Shown here piece after piece: positions 7,576-16,434 of a stretch of 45,986 bases of DNA; within the stretch, counting starts at the first letter, position 1; the number at the start of each line of letters is the position of its first letter. Under the pieces are notes generated by a model. That model did not search any database, was not told the origin of the DNA, and worked only from the letters and a program-made list of their open reading frames with translations. Source of the DNA: a virus; the IMG/VR virus record IMGVR_UViG_3300025326_000069, positions 1 to 45,986 of that record; one strand, given 5' to 3'. Both the position numbers and the translations under genes were made by a program.

Positions 7576-10500
7576 TCATACTAAAAAATCCCAGGATTGG
7601 TTAATTTTTCCTATTTTTATATCAGATATTAATGGGACAATGATCCAAGGATTGTTCGCTAAAACATCTTTAGTCATCACTTTTTTAGTGGTTTCTATTA
7701 CATGATCTATTTCGTTTGGGTTAGTATCTATAATTATAGAATCATGGATTTGTCCTATTAATTTAGATTTCCATTTTTCTTCTTTTGATATTTCATTTAT
7801 TTTAATTATTGATTCTAAAAGTACGTGGAATGCTGTGCCTTGAATTACGGAATTTATAATTTCATTTTTGGTTAAAAATCCCCTTCGTCGGAAGCCATGC
7901 ATCATTTCAACATATCCGTTTTGTTGGTATGATTTTATTAGTCCATCTTGAAATTTTTTAATCCCACGATATTTTAGCCAAAATTCTCGCTCTGCTTTTT
8001 GAACTCTCATTATAGGTAGATCATGGTATCCTCTGCTAATTAAATCTGCATGAATATTTTTATAATAACTGCCGTAAAAGAGGGCAAAAACCATGGCGTT
8101 CTTGGCATCGAATCTCATTATTTTTGCATCGAATCCCTTTAGTTGTAAAAAATCTGCCCACTCTTGATGAATATCCGCTCCATCTATACGTTCTTTCATT
8201 AATACAGGGTCTTTGGAATAGCAAGCTAAAATGCCGACTTCATGCCCCCCATAATCAGCCTCAGCTAATAGGTTTCCTGGAGAGGGAATTATTCCATTTC
8301 TTACCATAGTCATAGATTCTTTATCTCTTTTGGGAATGTTTTGCATATTGGGGGAGTCCATAGAACTTCTGCCTGTTCTTACTAAATGTAAATTAGAATT
8401 AGGATGTAATTTTTTATTGACTTGTAAACCTAAAATTCCATCAATATAAGTAGTCTTCAATTTATCCAATTTTCTTTTTTTAACCAAATCTTTTGCGAAG
8501 GGTATATCCAAACTTTCCACAACGTCTTTATCTACGGAGTCCCCACCACCCTCCGTTTTTTTGATGGATTTTACTCCTAAGAATTCAAACAAAAGTTTTT
8601 TCATATCATCAGAAGAAGTTAATTTTATTTCTCTTCCTGTTTTAGATTTAAATAATTTTGCTTCTGGAGAGCGAAGTAATTGTTTTTCTAGGAAATCTAG
8701 TCTTTTTTCTAATTTTATTTGGGTATCTTGATAATATTCTACGTTTACTGAGATCCCTTCCATTTCCATATCAGAAAAAGCAAGAACTCCTTTATGAAAT
8801 AAATCGTAGGCTTTAGAAGCGGCGAGGGATTCCTTATTCCCCTTATCCATGAAATCCCATTGCCGTTCCGCCAATCTCATCGTGAAATAAGCATCTAATC
8901 CGTTATATTTCAATAGCTCATTTAATGGGCACTTCTGCATAGTATTAAATTTAGTTCCCGGAAGGGCCTTTTTGAATTTAGAAATATCCCCTCCGTATTC
9001 ATACCCCCAATTTATAAACGTTTGAAAATCTAGCCCTGTAAATCCTGCTCGTTCATCTACGATATGAGAACAAACCATTGTATCCCAATACCATCCTTTT
9101 GGCTCTTCTCCAATTATGATTTTACTCCACGGATGCTCCATCTGAATATTCTGGGCTACTTTTAATATTTCTGGGTCGGAGAGTACCCCTCGCCATGCCT
9201 TATTCAACGCTTCTAACTGTCCTGATTGCCACGCTCCGGGGTAGGAGTAGGGCCAGGCATAGGCTATGTCCTCCCCGTAGATAGCGACAGCCGTAGACAC
9301 AATAGAGTGGCCGGGATAGTAGGGACGGAGGCCAGTAGTTTCATAATCAAATGCTATCGTTGGTTTTTGTTCTTTAATCGTTTTGAGAATATCTAAAATT
9401 TCATCTGTATTGGTTAGACATTTTATCTTTTGGGAATAATCAATTTCTTCTATTTCTGGTAAATTTGAAGTTATTTGTTCCATTGCCCATTGGAGGTCTA
9501 ATTTGAAAATGTTCTCTGCGTCAGGATTTCTGATAACGAAAGAGGGATGGTATAGTGGGATAACCCAAGCCTTCGTTTGAACATCAGGAATGCAAAGTTT
9601 TCTCCATCTCCCAATAGATAAATTTGTTGAAATAGGTTGAGTCCTATTCATGAAAAACGCCTCTACTGCTTTTGCGCCAAAAAGTAGTATATACTTCGGT
9701 TGAAATTGTTGTATCGCTGCTCGCCAGTTAGGTTCGCAAGCTTTGATTTCCCGTGTAGTCGGAGTTCGGTTGCTCCCCTTCTCGTTGGTTGGCCGGCAAT
9801 TATGATGAATTACTCTATTTGCTATAAAACTATTGTCCTCTTCTACTTCTATGCAAGTTAAAGACATTCTTTTTCCTATAGGAATTTTTTCTATAGAAAC
9901 TATTTCTACTTCGGTGAATTGATATTCTTGATTATGATTCTTTATTAATCTTTCTATTGGGGAAATAGGATTTTTAGAGGAAACTCGGAGTAATTCATAA
10001 TTATAATTTTTAGCTAGTATGTTTTTTTTCGTTTGATCATTTTTAACTGATTTTTGTCCGTTCCTATCCGGATTATCTACTTCCACTAGCAAATTATACT
10101 TTGGCAAAAAGAAATCATAATTTAATGTTTCAATGGCAAATTGAGAAATGAATTGTATTTTTTTATCGGATAAATAATTTGCTAAAGACCCCTCTCCAAA
10201 TCCTATTGTGATAGGAGATATACTAGATAATTTATTTTCAGATTCTTTAATTTTGGCCCATTTTATTCTGCCTTTTAGCTTAGCTTCCTTAGTTACTTTC
10301 CCCCCCGTCATCTTCCCCCAAACGCCCAGTTTAGCCGATCTTCTTACTTTTTCATGGGCTTTCTCCCTAAGTTTTTCTCCATATTTATCCTCTAAGTATT
10401 TACTTTCGCAGATTAAAGAACAAATATTTTCCCCATAAGAATTAGTTTTAAAAAAAATACCCCCACAAATTATACATTTTTCTCCTATGGCTATTATTCT

Positions 10501-11100
10501 ATCTCCTTTATTTAATTGACGTGCATAAACCCAATTTTCTTTATTGTCTATTTTAGATAAAAATCTATGTGAAGAGGTAACAACAAATTCTTTCAAACTT
10601 CTATTTTTATAAGGAGAATTGATCCTCCCCACTTTAATTTTGTAAACTTCTTCAGTAATTCTTTTAAGGTGCTTGGGAAGATCTTGAATTCTAGATATTA
10701 CCTTTCTAAATCTTCCTTTATGGGTTAATACTAAATCCCCCACCTTAACTTTAGATACAGGTTTATACCCATCTATAGTAAATATAGGAACTTGATGATA
10801 AACAAAACACGCTACGGCATTAGTTTTTCTGAAATCTCTATCTAGATCGTACCCCATAATCCTAAAGCATTTTCTAAGAAAATGGCCAGTTTCTCCTATA
10901 AATTGATTGTTCAGTTGATCTTCTCGCTCACCACTAGCTTCCCCCAATATGAAGGTTTTAAGTTTTCCTTCACCAGTGGGGGGAATATTTGGGGATAGGG
11001 TACGATTTTTCAGCCCACATGCGTCACAACCTACGGCCCCTCGGGGGGTTTTTGGTTGGGCTGCTTTAGCAGGAGTTGGTATATCAAAGAACCCTCGCAT
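7576..11100 (-). CDS. uracil-DNA glycosylase / 3'-5' exonuclease / PolA DNA polymerase fusion with intein
   Basis: Removing the 337-residue intein (residues 98-434) leaves an 837-residue protein. The N-terminal part resembles family-4 uracil-DNA glycosylase: CDACGL, GEASGEREDQ, the interrupted NAVA/CRPTNEKG and HPSFVI. A 3'-5' exonuclease follows (FDYETTG, NIQMEHPW, YNGLDAYFT), then an A-family polymerase with motif A EADYGGHEVGIL, motif B RFDAKNAMVFALFYGS and motif C GQIHDSIIID. This is the replicative polymerase, used with the clamp and loader nearby. Fused glycosylase domains are known on phage polymerases. The intein sits in the glycosylase domain, yet splicing is needed to join this domain to the polymerase chain. 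The gene ends 57 bases before the clamp-loader start and begins directly after a 56-aa gene. Confidence 0.9.
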   Translation of the reverse strand: MRGFFDIPTPAKAAQPKTPRGAVGCDACGLKNRTLSPNIPPTGEGKLKTFILGEASGEREDQLNNQFIGETGHFLRKCFRIMGYDLDRDFRKTNAVACFVYHQVPIFTIDGYKPVSKVKVGDLVLTHKGRFRKVISRIQDLPKHLKRITEEVYKIKVGRINSPYKNRSLKEFVVTSSHRFLSKIDNKENWVYARQLNKGDRIIAIGEKCIICGGIFFKTNSYGENICSLICESKYLEDKYGEKLREKAHEKVRRSAKLGVWGKMTGGKVTKEAKLKGRIKWAKIKESENKLSSISPITIGFGEGSLANYLSDKKIQFISQFAIETLNYDFFLPKYNLLVEVDNPDRNGQKSVKNDQTKKNILAKNYNYELLRVSSKNPISPIERLIKNHNQEYQFTEVEIVSIEKIPIGKRMSLTCIEVEEDNSFIANRVIHHNCRPTNEKGSNRTPTTREIKACEPNWRAAIQQFQPKYILLFGAKAVEAFFMNRTQPISTNLSIGRWRKLCIPDVQTKAWVIPLYHPSFVIRNPDAENIFKLDLQWAMEQITSNLPEIEEIDYSQKIKCLTNTDEILDILKTIKEQKPTIAFDYETTGLRPYYPGHSIVSTAVAIYGEDIAYAWPYSYPGAWQSGQLEALNKAWRGVLSDPEILKVAQNIQMEHPWSKIIIGEEPKGWYWDTMVCSHIVDERAGFTGLDFQTFINWGYEYGGDISKFKKALPGTKFNTMQKCPLNELLKYNGLDAYFTMRLAERQWDFMDKGNKESLAASKAYDLFHKGVLAFSDMEMEGISVNVEYYQDTQIKLEKRLDFLEKQLLRSPEAKLFKSKTGREIKLTSSDDMKKLLFEFLGVKSIKKTEGGGDSVDKDVVESLDIPFAKDLVKKRKLDKLKTTYIDGILGLQVNKKLHPNSNLHLVRTGRSSMDSPNMQNIPKRDKESMTMVRNGIIPSPGNLLAEADYGGHEVGILACYSKDPVLMKERIDGADIHQEWADFLQLKGFDAKIMRFDAKNAMVFALFYGSYYKNIHADLISRGYHDLPIMRVQKAEREFWLKYRGIKKFQDGLIKSYQQNGYVEMMHGFRRRGFLTKNEIINSVIQGTAFHVLLESIIKINEISKEEKWKSKLIGQIHDSIIIDTNPNEIDHVIETTKKVMTKDVLANNPWIIVPLISDIKIGKINQSWDFLV
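9799..10809 (-). other. intein in the polymerase gene, with embedded Vsr/DUF559-like nuclease
   Basis: The intein is 337 residues, from Cys98 to Asn434 of the precursor, with Cys as the +1 residue (NAVA/CFVYHQ ... VIHHN/CRPTNE). Splicing blocks are visible: VKVGDLVLTHKG near residues 21-32, block B VVTSSHRFL (T78, H81) and C-terminal FIANRVIHHN. Between them lie a four-cysteine zinc-finger-like segment (CIIC ... CSLIC, 112-134) and a nuclease-like domain (about 200-280) with NYDFFLPKYNLLVEVDN, similar in layout to Vsr/DUF559-type PD-(D/E)XK folds. The histidine normally following the ExD motif is not obvious, so the nuclease may be degenerate. Confidence 0.85.
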
Positions 11101-11271
11101 TTATATTTTTTCCAACCCCACTTCCACATGTCCCACTACGAATCGGGGTTTGGTATCTCCTAGACTAGTCACATCTATCATGGCTATAGTTATATTCTCA
11201 ACTCTTACTTCAGTTTGGTCTATAAATAATCCTACCATTTGTGATATTATTCTTTGCATATTATTTTCCAT
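11101..11271 (-). CDS. small hypothetical protein, 56 aa
   Basis: An ATG at 11271 opens 56 codons ending in a TAA at 11101-11103 that directly abuts the polymerase ATG. The translation starts MENNMQRIISQ and ends VEVGLEKI, with a regular beta-rich composition. No family recognised. It fills what would otherwise be a 200-base gap in a compact operon, and the exact junction with the polymerase gene supports it as real. The ribosome-binding site is weak (A-rich). Confidence 0.6.
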   Translation of the reverse strand: MENNMQRIISQMVGLFIDQTEVRVENITIAMIDVTSLGDTKPRFVVGHVEVGLEKI

Positions 11272-11307
11272 CTTTTTTTTTCAATCCTAATTTGATTAAT
11301 GTCCATA

Positions 11308-11490
11308 TTAATGCTCCCTCCAGCACATAGGATCGAAGCCCTTTTTCTTGGCAATTTCATCAGCTATCCATTCGAATTGAGGAAACTTTTCAATAAAGAA
11401 TCTTGTCATTTCCCCAGTACAAAAAGCACAATCCCCTCCGTCAGCCAACCAAAATAAATTTAATATGAATCTAGCAGTCTCTTCATCCAT
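11308..11490 (-). CDS. small hypothetical protein with CxxC, 60 aa
   Basis: The ATG at 11490 (MDEETARF) overlaps the upstream stop as TAATG and is preferred over an upstream in-frame ATG at 11535, which would overlap that gene by 46 bases. The protein has a single CAFC and is acidic overall. No family recognised. Confidence 0.55.
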   Translation of the reverse strand: MDEETARFILNLFWLADGGDCAFCTGEMTRFFIEKFPQFEWIADEIAKKKGFDPMCWREH

Positions 11491-11723
11491 TAATCTTTCC
11501 CTTCCCAAGGATCTTGGGGGTGCGCCCCGTGGCATTTTACCATTATGGTAGGTGGTTTCTCCCTTTTCCCTGCAGAATATTCTGGATCTTTGAAATCCAA
11601 CACTGGAATTTTACCCGCATAATAACTTTTGCAGCGAGGACAAACTGATTTTGACTCATCAGAAGGAGTAAGAATAATACTTGTCTTAATCTTTTTGTCT
11701 TTCTTTTTCATTTTTATTTGCAA
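11490..11723 (-). CDS. small zinc-ribbon-like protein, 77 aa
   Basis: A CPRC pair near residue 28 and a later CHGAH segment could form a metal site, but no family was recognised. The N-terminus is Lys-rich. Start may be 11723 or the second ATG at 11711. It overlaps the genes on both sides by a few bases. Confidence 0.5.
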   Translation of the reverse strand: MQIKMKKKDKKIKTSIILTPSDESKSVCPRCKSYYAGKIPVLDFKDPEYSAGKREKPPTIMVKCHGAHPQDPWEGKD

Positions 11724-11962
11724 CTTTTTGGTTGAGGACTACCATGAGCATAATCACTCTTATCATACACTTGAATCACCGATGTGGGGGCCTTAGCAGG
11801 TAAGATATTTCCCATTGACCATTTAAGTGGATAGGCTACTACAAATTCAAGTCCATCTATACACACTGTTTTTACTATTATTCCAGGAGAAAATTGAACT
11901 TCAGAAAGAATAATAATTCCTATAAAAATTGCCCCAACTAATTTACTAAAATAATTTCTCAT
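11714..11962 (-). CDS. small protein with N-terminal hydrophobic segment, 82 aa
   Basis: Residues 8-20 (LVGAIFIGIIILS) form a hydrophobic stretch preceded by a short basic N-terminus, so it is either secreted or membrane-anchored. The rest is soluble with two cysteines. No family recognised. It follows the sliding-clamp gene by 8 bases. Confidence 0.55.
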   Translation of the reverse strand: MRNYFSKLVGAIFIGIIILSEVQFSPGIIVKTVCIDGLEFVVAYPLKWSMGNILPAKAPTSVIQVYDKSDYAHGSPQPKSCK

Positions 11963-11970
11963 ACAATCTC

Positions 11971-13035
11971 CTATTTTCCTACTGATGCAACCATAATATG
12001 ACTAAATTTCTCCGAAGAGAACAACAATGATTTCTTAACTCCGCTCATACGGAATTGACGGGTGATTCCTAAAATTTTTTTGAAAAAGTCAGGTTGTACT
12101 TTAAGTTCAATTCCTTCTTCAAAATGACCTTTTTTCCAATCAACTCCGTCAACAATTTCCCCTGCTTCTTTCCCCGCCCGAATTTCTAAAACTCCCTTGG
12201 AATAGGAAAGAGAAACTTTTGATAAAGCATCCCATCCATCTCCACTAGCACCAGCCAGGATTTTAGCCCTTTCCAACGGAGCCTCCAATCCCTTGGGAAA
12301 CTCAAGAGGATCAGCAGTCATATCAAATTTCATAACTTCGAACAGTCCCACAATCTTCTTGGAAGGGTAATCCCCTGCTAGTACCCTTGAACTATAGATA
12401 GCTCCCCTTTCGTTAGAGAAATGAGCCCATGCCTTTGATAAAGCAATAATTTCAAAGTTCTCTTCTAATTTCATAAGCCCTTCCACCGTTTTGGTTGGGA
12501 GGGTAAATGCGCTAGTGACTGCTTCCAACATGGTATAGATGGACACCCGGTAATTGTCTGTAGAAACTGCTTTATTTTCGAAGAAATGAACCCCTGCCAA
12601 AGGTCCCAAAGCTGGCCCCGTCCCTGCGCTGAATGAACAAAGTTCCATTCCCACTTGGAAGTCTTTGGGGAGATAGAACCATTCCAATCCATCTGTTTGA
12701 ACAGCCCAAGCCCTCTCTAGAGAACTGGTAATCTGTTCTTTTTGAAGAGGGTTCATTTTGAGAGTAGTCTTCCCCCCCTTAACTTGAAATTTACCGTCGT
12801 CATTCATCTTGATATCAATTTCTTCGGCTTCCATTTTGGATAAAACCTTGTACAATTCTTCTGCTCTAACAGCTGTTCTGATTCCCGTTTCAAGGGGGAA
12901 GGAGCAACTGATATCCTCCTTGTACGACCGGACCCAGTTTTCATCGAATAGAATAAAATCTGATCCGATGGCACTGGATTTGTCAATCCCCATCATTACA
13001 GATTTGATAGCATTTAACAGATCAACTTTTTTCAT
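11971..13035 (-). CDS. sliding clamp (DnaN-like)
   Basis: The 354-residue protein has the length and beta-rich composition of bacterial-type clamps, with the family signature VSTDNYRVSIY at about 173-183, matching the DGHRL segment of DnaN. It would encircle DNA and hold the PolA-type polymerase encoded at 7576-11100, loaded by the ATPase at 6589-7518. The start overlaps the upstream 102-aa gene by 4 bases. A DnaN-type clamp beside T4-like recombination proteins shows the mosaic nature of this replication module. Confidence 0.8.
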   Translation of the reverse strand: MKKVDLLNAIKSVMMGIDKSSAIGSDFILFDENWVRSYKEDISCSFPLETGIRTAVRAEELYKVLSKMEAEEIDIKMNDDGKFQVKGGKTTLKMNPLQKEQITSSLERAWAVQTDGLEWFYLPKDFQVGMELCSFSAGTGPALGPLAGVHFFENKAVSTDNYRVSIYTMLEAVTSAFTLPTKTVEGLMKLEENFEIIALSKAWAHFSNERGAIYSSRVLAGDYPSKKIVGLFEVMKFDMTADPLEFPKGLEAPLERAKILAGASGDGWDALSKVSLSYSKGVLEIRAGKEAGEIVDGVDWKKGHFEEGIELKVQPDFFKKILGITRQFRMSGVKKSLLFSSEKFSHIMVASVGK

Positions 13036-13340
13036 TTTTCCCTCCCCATAAAAGTTTTATTCCAGGCATCTTTTAACTTTTTAACATTTAATATCATAGG
13101 AGTAGCAAATGGTGTTTTTGTTCCTTCTAAATATATAGGTGGTTGAGTTACCCCTGAATAAACTCGGATCCAAATTTTTCCGAAAAATAAAATAGATAAT
13201 CTTTCTTTCCAATCTGCTTTCCAACAAGATATACAAATTTGTCCGTCATTCCAAATGGGAAGTGGGGAACATTCTTTATCTGTCATTTCTGCTGGTTTTT
13301 GTAAATCTTTTGTTTTCTCAGAAAAATCTATAGGTTTCAT
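13032..13340 (-). CDS. conserved phage protein with two cysteines, 102 aa
   Basis: The ATG at 13340 (MKPIDFSEKTKDLQKP) follows a GGAGG site and overlaps the upstream stop as ATGA, so it is preferred to an ATG at 13391. The sequence around CISCWKADWKERL and SGVTQPPIYL resembles a small protein family common in phages and prophages, of unknown function. From composition it appears to have a hydrophobic, Trp-rich middle but no clear membrane helix. Confidence 0.65.
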   Translation of the reverse strand: MKPIDFSEKTKDLQKPAEMTDKECSPLPIWNDGQICISCWKADWKERLSILFFGKIWIRVYSGVTQPPIYLEGTKTPFATPMILNVKKLKDAWNKTFMGREK

Positions 13341-14143
13341 ATTTCCTCCATTTTGATATAAGAAAAAATTTCCCTTTTTTCCAAAGGGCAAAGTTTGTCC
13401 TTAAATGCCTCAAGATTTTTGTTATCTAGAGATCCCCCATCATTAACCAATTTATTTTGGTTCAATATGATAGGATCTGTATAGAAAATATATCTCAAAT
13501 ATTCGTTTAAAAATTTGATATTTCGGGAGAAATTGAACCGGAAATAAATTTGGGAGTACCCCAAATCCCATATATTTACCCCCAAAATATAATTATTTTT
13601 ATCTACCAAAATTTTTCTATTATTACCATGAAAAAGGTAATTTAGCATAACTTCATCATCATGTATTTCTTGATCTTCCCCCTTGGTACCAACCCATTCC
13701 AGAAATAACTTTTTCAAATCCTCCTCATGATCAGAGGTTGCTTCAATATATCGTAGGGGGGCATTCCCATATCGGCCAGGGAATTTGCGAATATTTTTCC
13801 TAAAGATAGACCAACGACCCCCTTCCATTTTCAAAAAGTTTTTGGGATCATAGATATACTCAAAGGATAAAAATTCCTTCTTATAATCTGAGGACATTTC
13901 CCAATTATGAAAACAAGCCCAAATTTTGTTCATGGGAATAATCCAATCTGAAGGAGGGCTTTTAACTAACTCCCCCGTTAGTGAATTTATTGGCGGCCCT
14001 ATGAACCACTCGTGTTGTTTCCAATATACATAATCTCCACAAGTTTGCTCTTCAATTCCAGATCGTTCAAAATATTCTTGACTGCATGGAAAAGTTGGAG
14101 TAATTTTATATTTCTCAAGCAATTTTAAGTAATTACTTTTCAC
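13337..14143 (-). CDS. possible GNAT-like / DUF2156-type acyltransferase, 268 aa
   Basis: The C-terminal half has features of the DUF2156 (phosphatidylglycerol lysyltransferase C-terminal, GNAT-fold) family: a basic FRKNIRKFPGRYG segment, an EEDLKKLFLEW helix, a strand pair around KNNYILGVNIW and the ending VNDGGSLDN...LEAFKDKLCP. In that family the fold transfers an acyl or aminoacyl group. The N-terminal 90 residues are unassigned. Because the match is by pattern only, the reaction is not claimed. Confidence 0.4.
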   Translation of the reverse strand: MKSNYLKLLEKYKITPTFPCSQEYFERSGIEEQTCGDYVYWKQHEWFIGPPINSLTGELVKSPPSDWIIPMNKIWACFHNWEMSSDYKKEFLSFEYIYDPKNFLKMEGGRWSIFRKNIRKFPGRYGNAPLRYIEATSDHEEDLKKLFLEWVGTKGEDQEIHDDEVMLNYLFHGNNRKILVDKNNYILGVNIWDLGYSQIYFRFNFSRNIKFLNEYLRYIFYTDPIILNQNKLVNDGGSLDNKNLEAFKDKLCPLEKREIFSYIKMEEI

Positions 14144-14331
14144 CGACTTTTCCTTTCAACAGCCTCAACGATATTCTCCACCGCTTCTTTTTGCCTATCC
14201 GTTACATGACTATTTTCTTCTACAGTATTTGCAATCCCCGACAGCGTTTCTTCGGCCCAATCGTAATCTGGGTCTGATAAATAATCATTTATTTCTTCTA
14301 TGAAATTTTCCCAACTACATTCTTGACACAT
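14140..14331 (-). CDS. small conserved phage protein, 63 aa
   Basis: It begins with a CxxC (MCQECSWENF) and continues with an acidic helix and a VTDRQKEAVENI motif typical of a small protein family widespread in phage replication regions, function unknown. AGGAGG lies about 10 bases before the ATG. It overlaps the upstream gene by 34 bases. Confidence 0.6.
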   Translation of the reverse strand: MCQECSWENFIEEINDYLSDPDYDWAEETLSGIANTVEENSHVTDRQKEAVENIVEAVERKSR

Positions 14332-14555
14332 TTATGGTTATCCTCCTCTGCTCGTATAATTCCTATATCAACCCCTTCTTCAAGGATGAATATTTTTACT
14401 TTTCCTTTCATTCCTATAGGCAAATTATCTTCTGCTAGTTTTCTAATTTTTTCAGAATTTTCTGGTTTAATTTTGTAAGGAATCTTGATAATCATTAGAT
14501 CGTTTTCTCTAACTTCTAGCGTTTGAACACTTTTAACAAACTCAATTTCGTTCAT
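14298..14555 (-). CDS. small hypothetical protein, 85 aa
   Basis: No family recognised. It appears to be a compact alpha/beta protein without membrane segment or cysteine pair. It overlaps the genes on both sides (4 bases upstream, 34 bases downstream), consistent with coupling in the small-gene run. Confidence 0.5.
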   Translation of the reverse strand: MNEIEFVKSVQTLEVRENDLMIIKIPYKIKPENSEKIRKLAEDNLPIGMKGKVKIFILEEGVDIGIIRAEEDNHKCVKNVVGKIS

Positions 14556-14764
14556 ATTTTTTCCTCTACAGTTTTAAACGAGGCGGACCATCCACATCCA
14601 GACCAATGTTTGCAGGGACCATTTACTTTGCAATAGGGGCATGGGCCATCTAACTTTCCCCATAGTCGATTTATCTCTTTAAGTATTGACTTCAATTCCT
14701 CTGGTTCGCATATCCCACATAGGGCAAAGGGAGGTACTTCGTGGGTACAATTAGAAAGTCTCAT
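14552..14764 (-). CDS. cysteine-rich small protein, 70 aa
   Basis: Cysteines occur at C6, CGIC (about 16-19) and CPYCKVNGPC...C (about 42-57), enough for two zinc sites. No family recognised; such small zinc proteins are common in phage early regions. It overlaps the ABA-sandwich gene by 14 bases. Confidence 0.55.
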   Translation of the reverse strand: MRLSNCTHEVPPFALCGICEPEELKSILKEINRLWGKLDGPCPYCKVNGPCKHWSGCGWSASFKTVEEKI

Positions 14765-15194
14765 TTTTTCCCACCGTCTTCAGCGCGGCGCGGCAGATGG
14801 CGAGAGGGGCGGACGGTTCATCCCATCCCTGCTTACCATCAACGACAGTACATGACTTTTTGTCGATCCCGGTTCCCCTCTCTTCGCCTATCGCGTCTCT
14901 CATAACACAAATCCACGACGCTCCGTCATACCATTCATTACCAATAACGCTTACTTTCCATTGGTTTTGTCTGAAATGCTCCATGACCTGCCACGCAGCG
15001 GAAATGGAGGTGGAATACATCGGAGGCCCAGCTTTCTTTGGGAAACACTTGCCCATTTCATGCTCACACTTCATGTCATTCATCATCTCGCCTATATGAA
15101 AGCGACTCCATCCGTCGCATGGCACAGACCCCATGATCTTCTCCGCCACCAGCGCGTCCATCTCGCGTCCTGTGAGCATATCGTCGGGATTCAT
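14751..15194 (-). CDS. phage ABA-sandwich protein
   Basis: The 147-residue protein fits the phage ABA-sandwich family: an N-terminal LTGREMDALVAEKIMG helix, YSTSISAAWQVMEHF in the centre and the closing APLAICRAAL. The function of this family is unknown. The gene is clearly richer in G and C than its neighbours, suggesting recent acquisition. Start at 15194 overlaps the upstream stop by 4 bases. Confidence 0.8.
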   Translation of the reverse strand: MNPDDMLTGREMDALVAEKIMGSVPCDGWSRFHIGEMMNDMKCEHEMGKCFPKKAGPPMYSTSISAAWQVMEHFRQNQWKVSVIGNEWYDGASWICVMRDAIGEERGTGIDKKSCTVVDGKQGWDEPSAPLAICRAALKTVGKNETF

Positions 15195-15397
15195 TTATTT
15201 CCCCCTCCCTCGGCTTCGCGTTTCTTTCTTTCCTCATCCCCAGGAAAATCCTTCGTCCAATCAAGTCCCCCCTTATCCAATAATCCCTTTGGAGAAACCC
15301 CCGACTTAGATGATTTTCCTCCTTTTGAGGATTGGCTCAGCAACCGTTCGACTAACTTTTTGGATATACTCCCCGTTTTCCGACTTTTTCCGCCCAT
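15191..15397 (-). CDS. small Lys/Gly/Ser-rich hypothetical protein, 68 aa
   Basis: Low-complexity, basic and probably disordered. No family recognised. From the only ATG it overlaps the upstream gene by 92 bases, which is long for this genome, so the true start may be internal and non-ATG or the frame may not be expressed. Confidence 0.35.
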   Translation of the reverse strand: MGGKSRKTGSISKKLVERLLSQSSKGGKSSKSGVSPKGLLDKGGLDWTKDFPGDEERKKREAEGGGNK

Positions 15398-16136
15398 GCA
15401 TAACCTCCCCTAAATCAGCTATTGTCCCGCAGTCGTCATAAATGCACCCCGCAATAACCCCTGATATATTATTATGCAATCCCTCAATTATAAAGTATTG
15501 CAGTTCTTCTGGAAAATAAATGTCTACCTTCTCATTGAAATTAAATAGTGCCAAGAAATCACCAGTCCTCATTCCCATGGGGGAAAGAGAATCTGGAAGA
15601 ACATCTTCTGGTTCTGTTAGGCCGAGGCCCTCCATTTCCATTTTTCTTTCGAGTTGGATTAGAGATCCGACATAGATATCTCGTTGGAGTATTTTTAGTT
15701 CCCCCCCTTTAGTTACAAATTCAATATGCGATAAATTCTCGTCCAAGAGATCCAACGAAGATTTGCTAAAGGAAATTTTCCATTTCATTTTATCAGGACT
15801 ATAAAATTTATAAAACAATTCTTCAACTTCTTGAAAAGTTTGATTGGGGATTCGGCATCTCTTGCTACGTATGAATTCCTCCCCTTTTTGAAGGAAAGTT
15901 ATATTACTTCCGTCCGCAGTAAAATTTGGGGAATCATAATCGCTCAAGAAAAATCTAATGGGGTCTTTGAATTCATTAACCGATGTTTCAAACCGAAGTA
16001 GTATAGTCTTATCGGAGTTCATAATATAAATGATATTTTCCCAACAGAATACAGCGTTTTTTTGAGTACCCCCCTGTTCCAAAGCAACTCCGTAAGTGAA
16101 TACCCTTTCAACCTCTAATTCATTTCGAAGTCCCAA
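15306..16136 (-). CDS. hypothetical protein, 276 aa
   Basis: No family recognised. The protein is beta-rich, has no membrane segment, and carries a QLERKMEMEG helix in the middle. Its C-terminal segment is basic (ILKRRKII). Frame and codon use are normal for the region, and it begins one base after the stop region of the gene upstream. Function cannot be suggested. Confidence 0.6.
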   Translation of the reverse strand: MGLRNELEVERVFTYGVALEQGGTQKNAVFCWENIIYIMNSDKTILLRFETSVNEFKDPIRFFLSDYDSPNFTADGSNITFLQKGEEFIRSKRCRIPNQTFQEVEELFYKFYSPDKMKWKISFSKSSLDLLDENLSHIEFVTKGGELKILQRDIYVGSLIQLERKMEMEGLGLTEPEDVLPDSLSPMGMRTGDFLALFNFNEKVDIYFPEELQYFIIEGLHNNISGVIAGCIYDDCGTIADLGEVMHGRKKSENGEYIQKVSRTVAEPILKRRKII

Positions 16137-16137
16137 T

Positions 16138-16377
16138 TCAATTCCCCCTTGGAAATAGAGTCATAGGAACTGTAGATCCCTTGGATATCTCAAATGTTTT
16201 TCTATCTGCAATTTCCTTCCCCTTGGTAAATACGGTTATCCATACAGTAAAGAATAGTATACAAACTTGAATGGCCAATTGCAATAATAATATAATTGTT
16301 AATACAAAAGATTTCCCCAATTTAACCCCCCGTTGGACTAAATCTTTTCCTTCTTTTTTAAGATTCATTTGTAACAT
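16138..16377 (-). CDS. single-pass membrane protein, 79 aa
   Basis: A strong hydrophobic segment occupies about residues 24-50 (SFVLTIILLLQLAIQVCILF) between a basic N-terminus and a polar tail, predicting one transmembrane helix. No family recognised. Its 5' end overlaps the leftover tail described at 16361-16429. Confidence 0.6.
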   Translation of the reverse strand: MLQMNLKKEGKDLVQRGVKLGKSFVLTIILLLQLAIQVCILFFTVWITVFTKGKEIADRKTFEISKGSTVPMTLFPRGN

Positions 16378-16429
16378 CCTGTAGATTGAATAATCCTTGT
16401 GTGTCCGATTGGAAATGACCTCTCTATTT
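16361..16429 (-). pseudogene. relic copy of the C-terminus of the 223-aa gene
   Basis: On the minus strand this stretch encodes RGHFQSDTQGLFNLQ, clearly related to KGHFQSGAEGFFNLLEIKE at the end of the gene at 16644-17315. It has no start and is preceded in frame by a stop codon. The GIY-YIG relic lies exactly between the two tails, so the pair marks a past homing or recombination event. Confidence 0.6.
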
Positions 16430-16434
16430 TTAGT

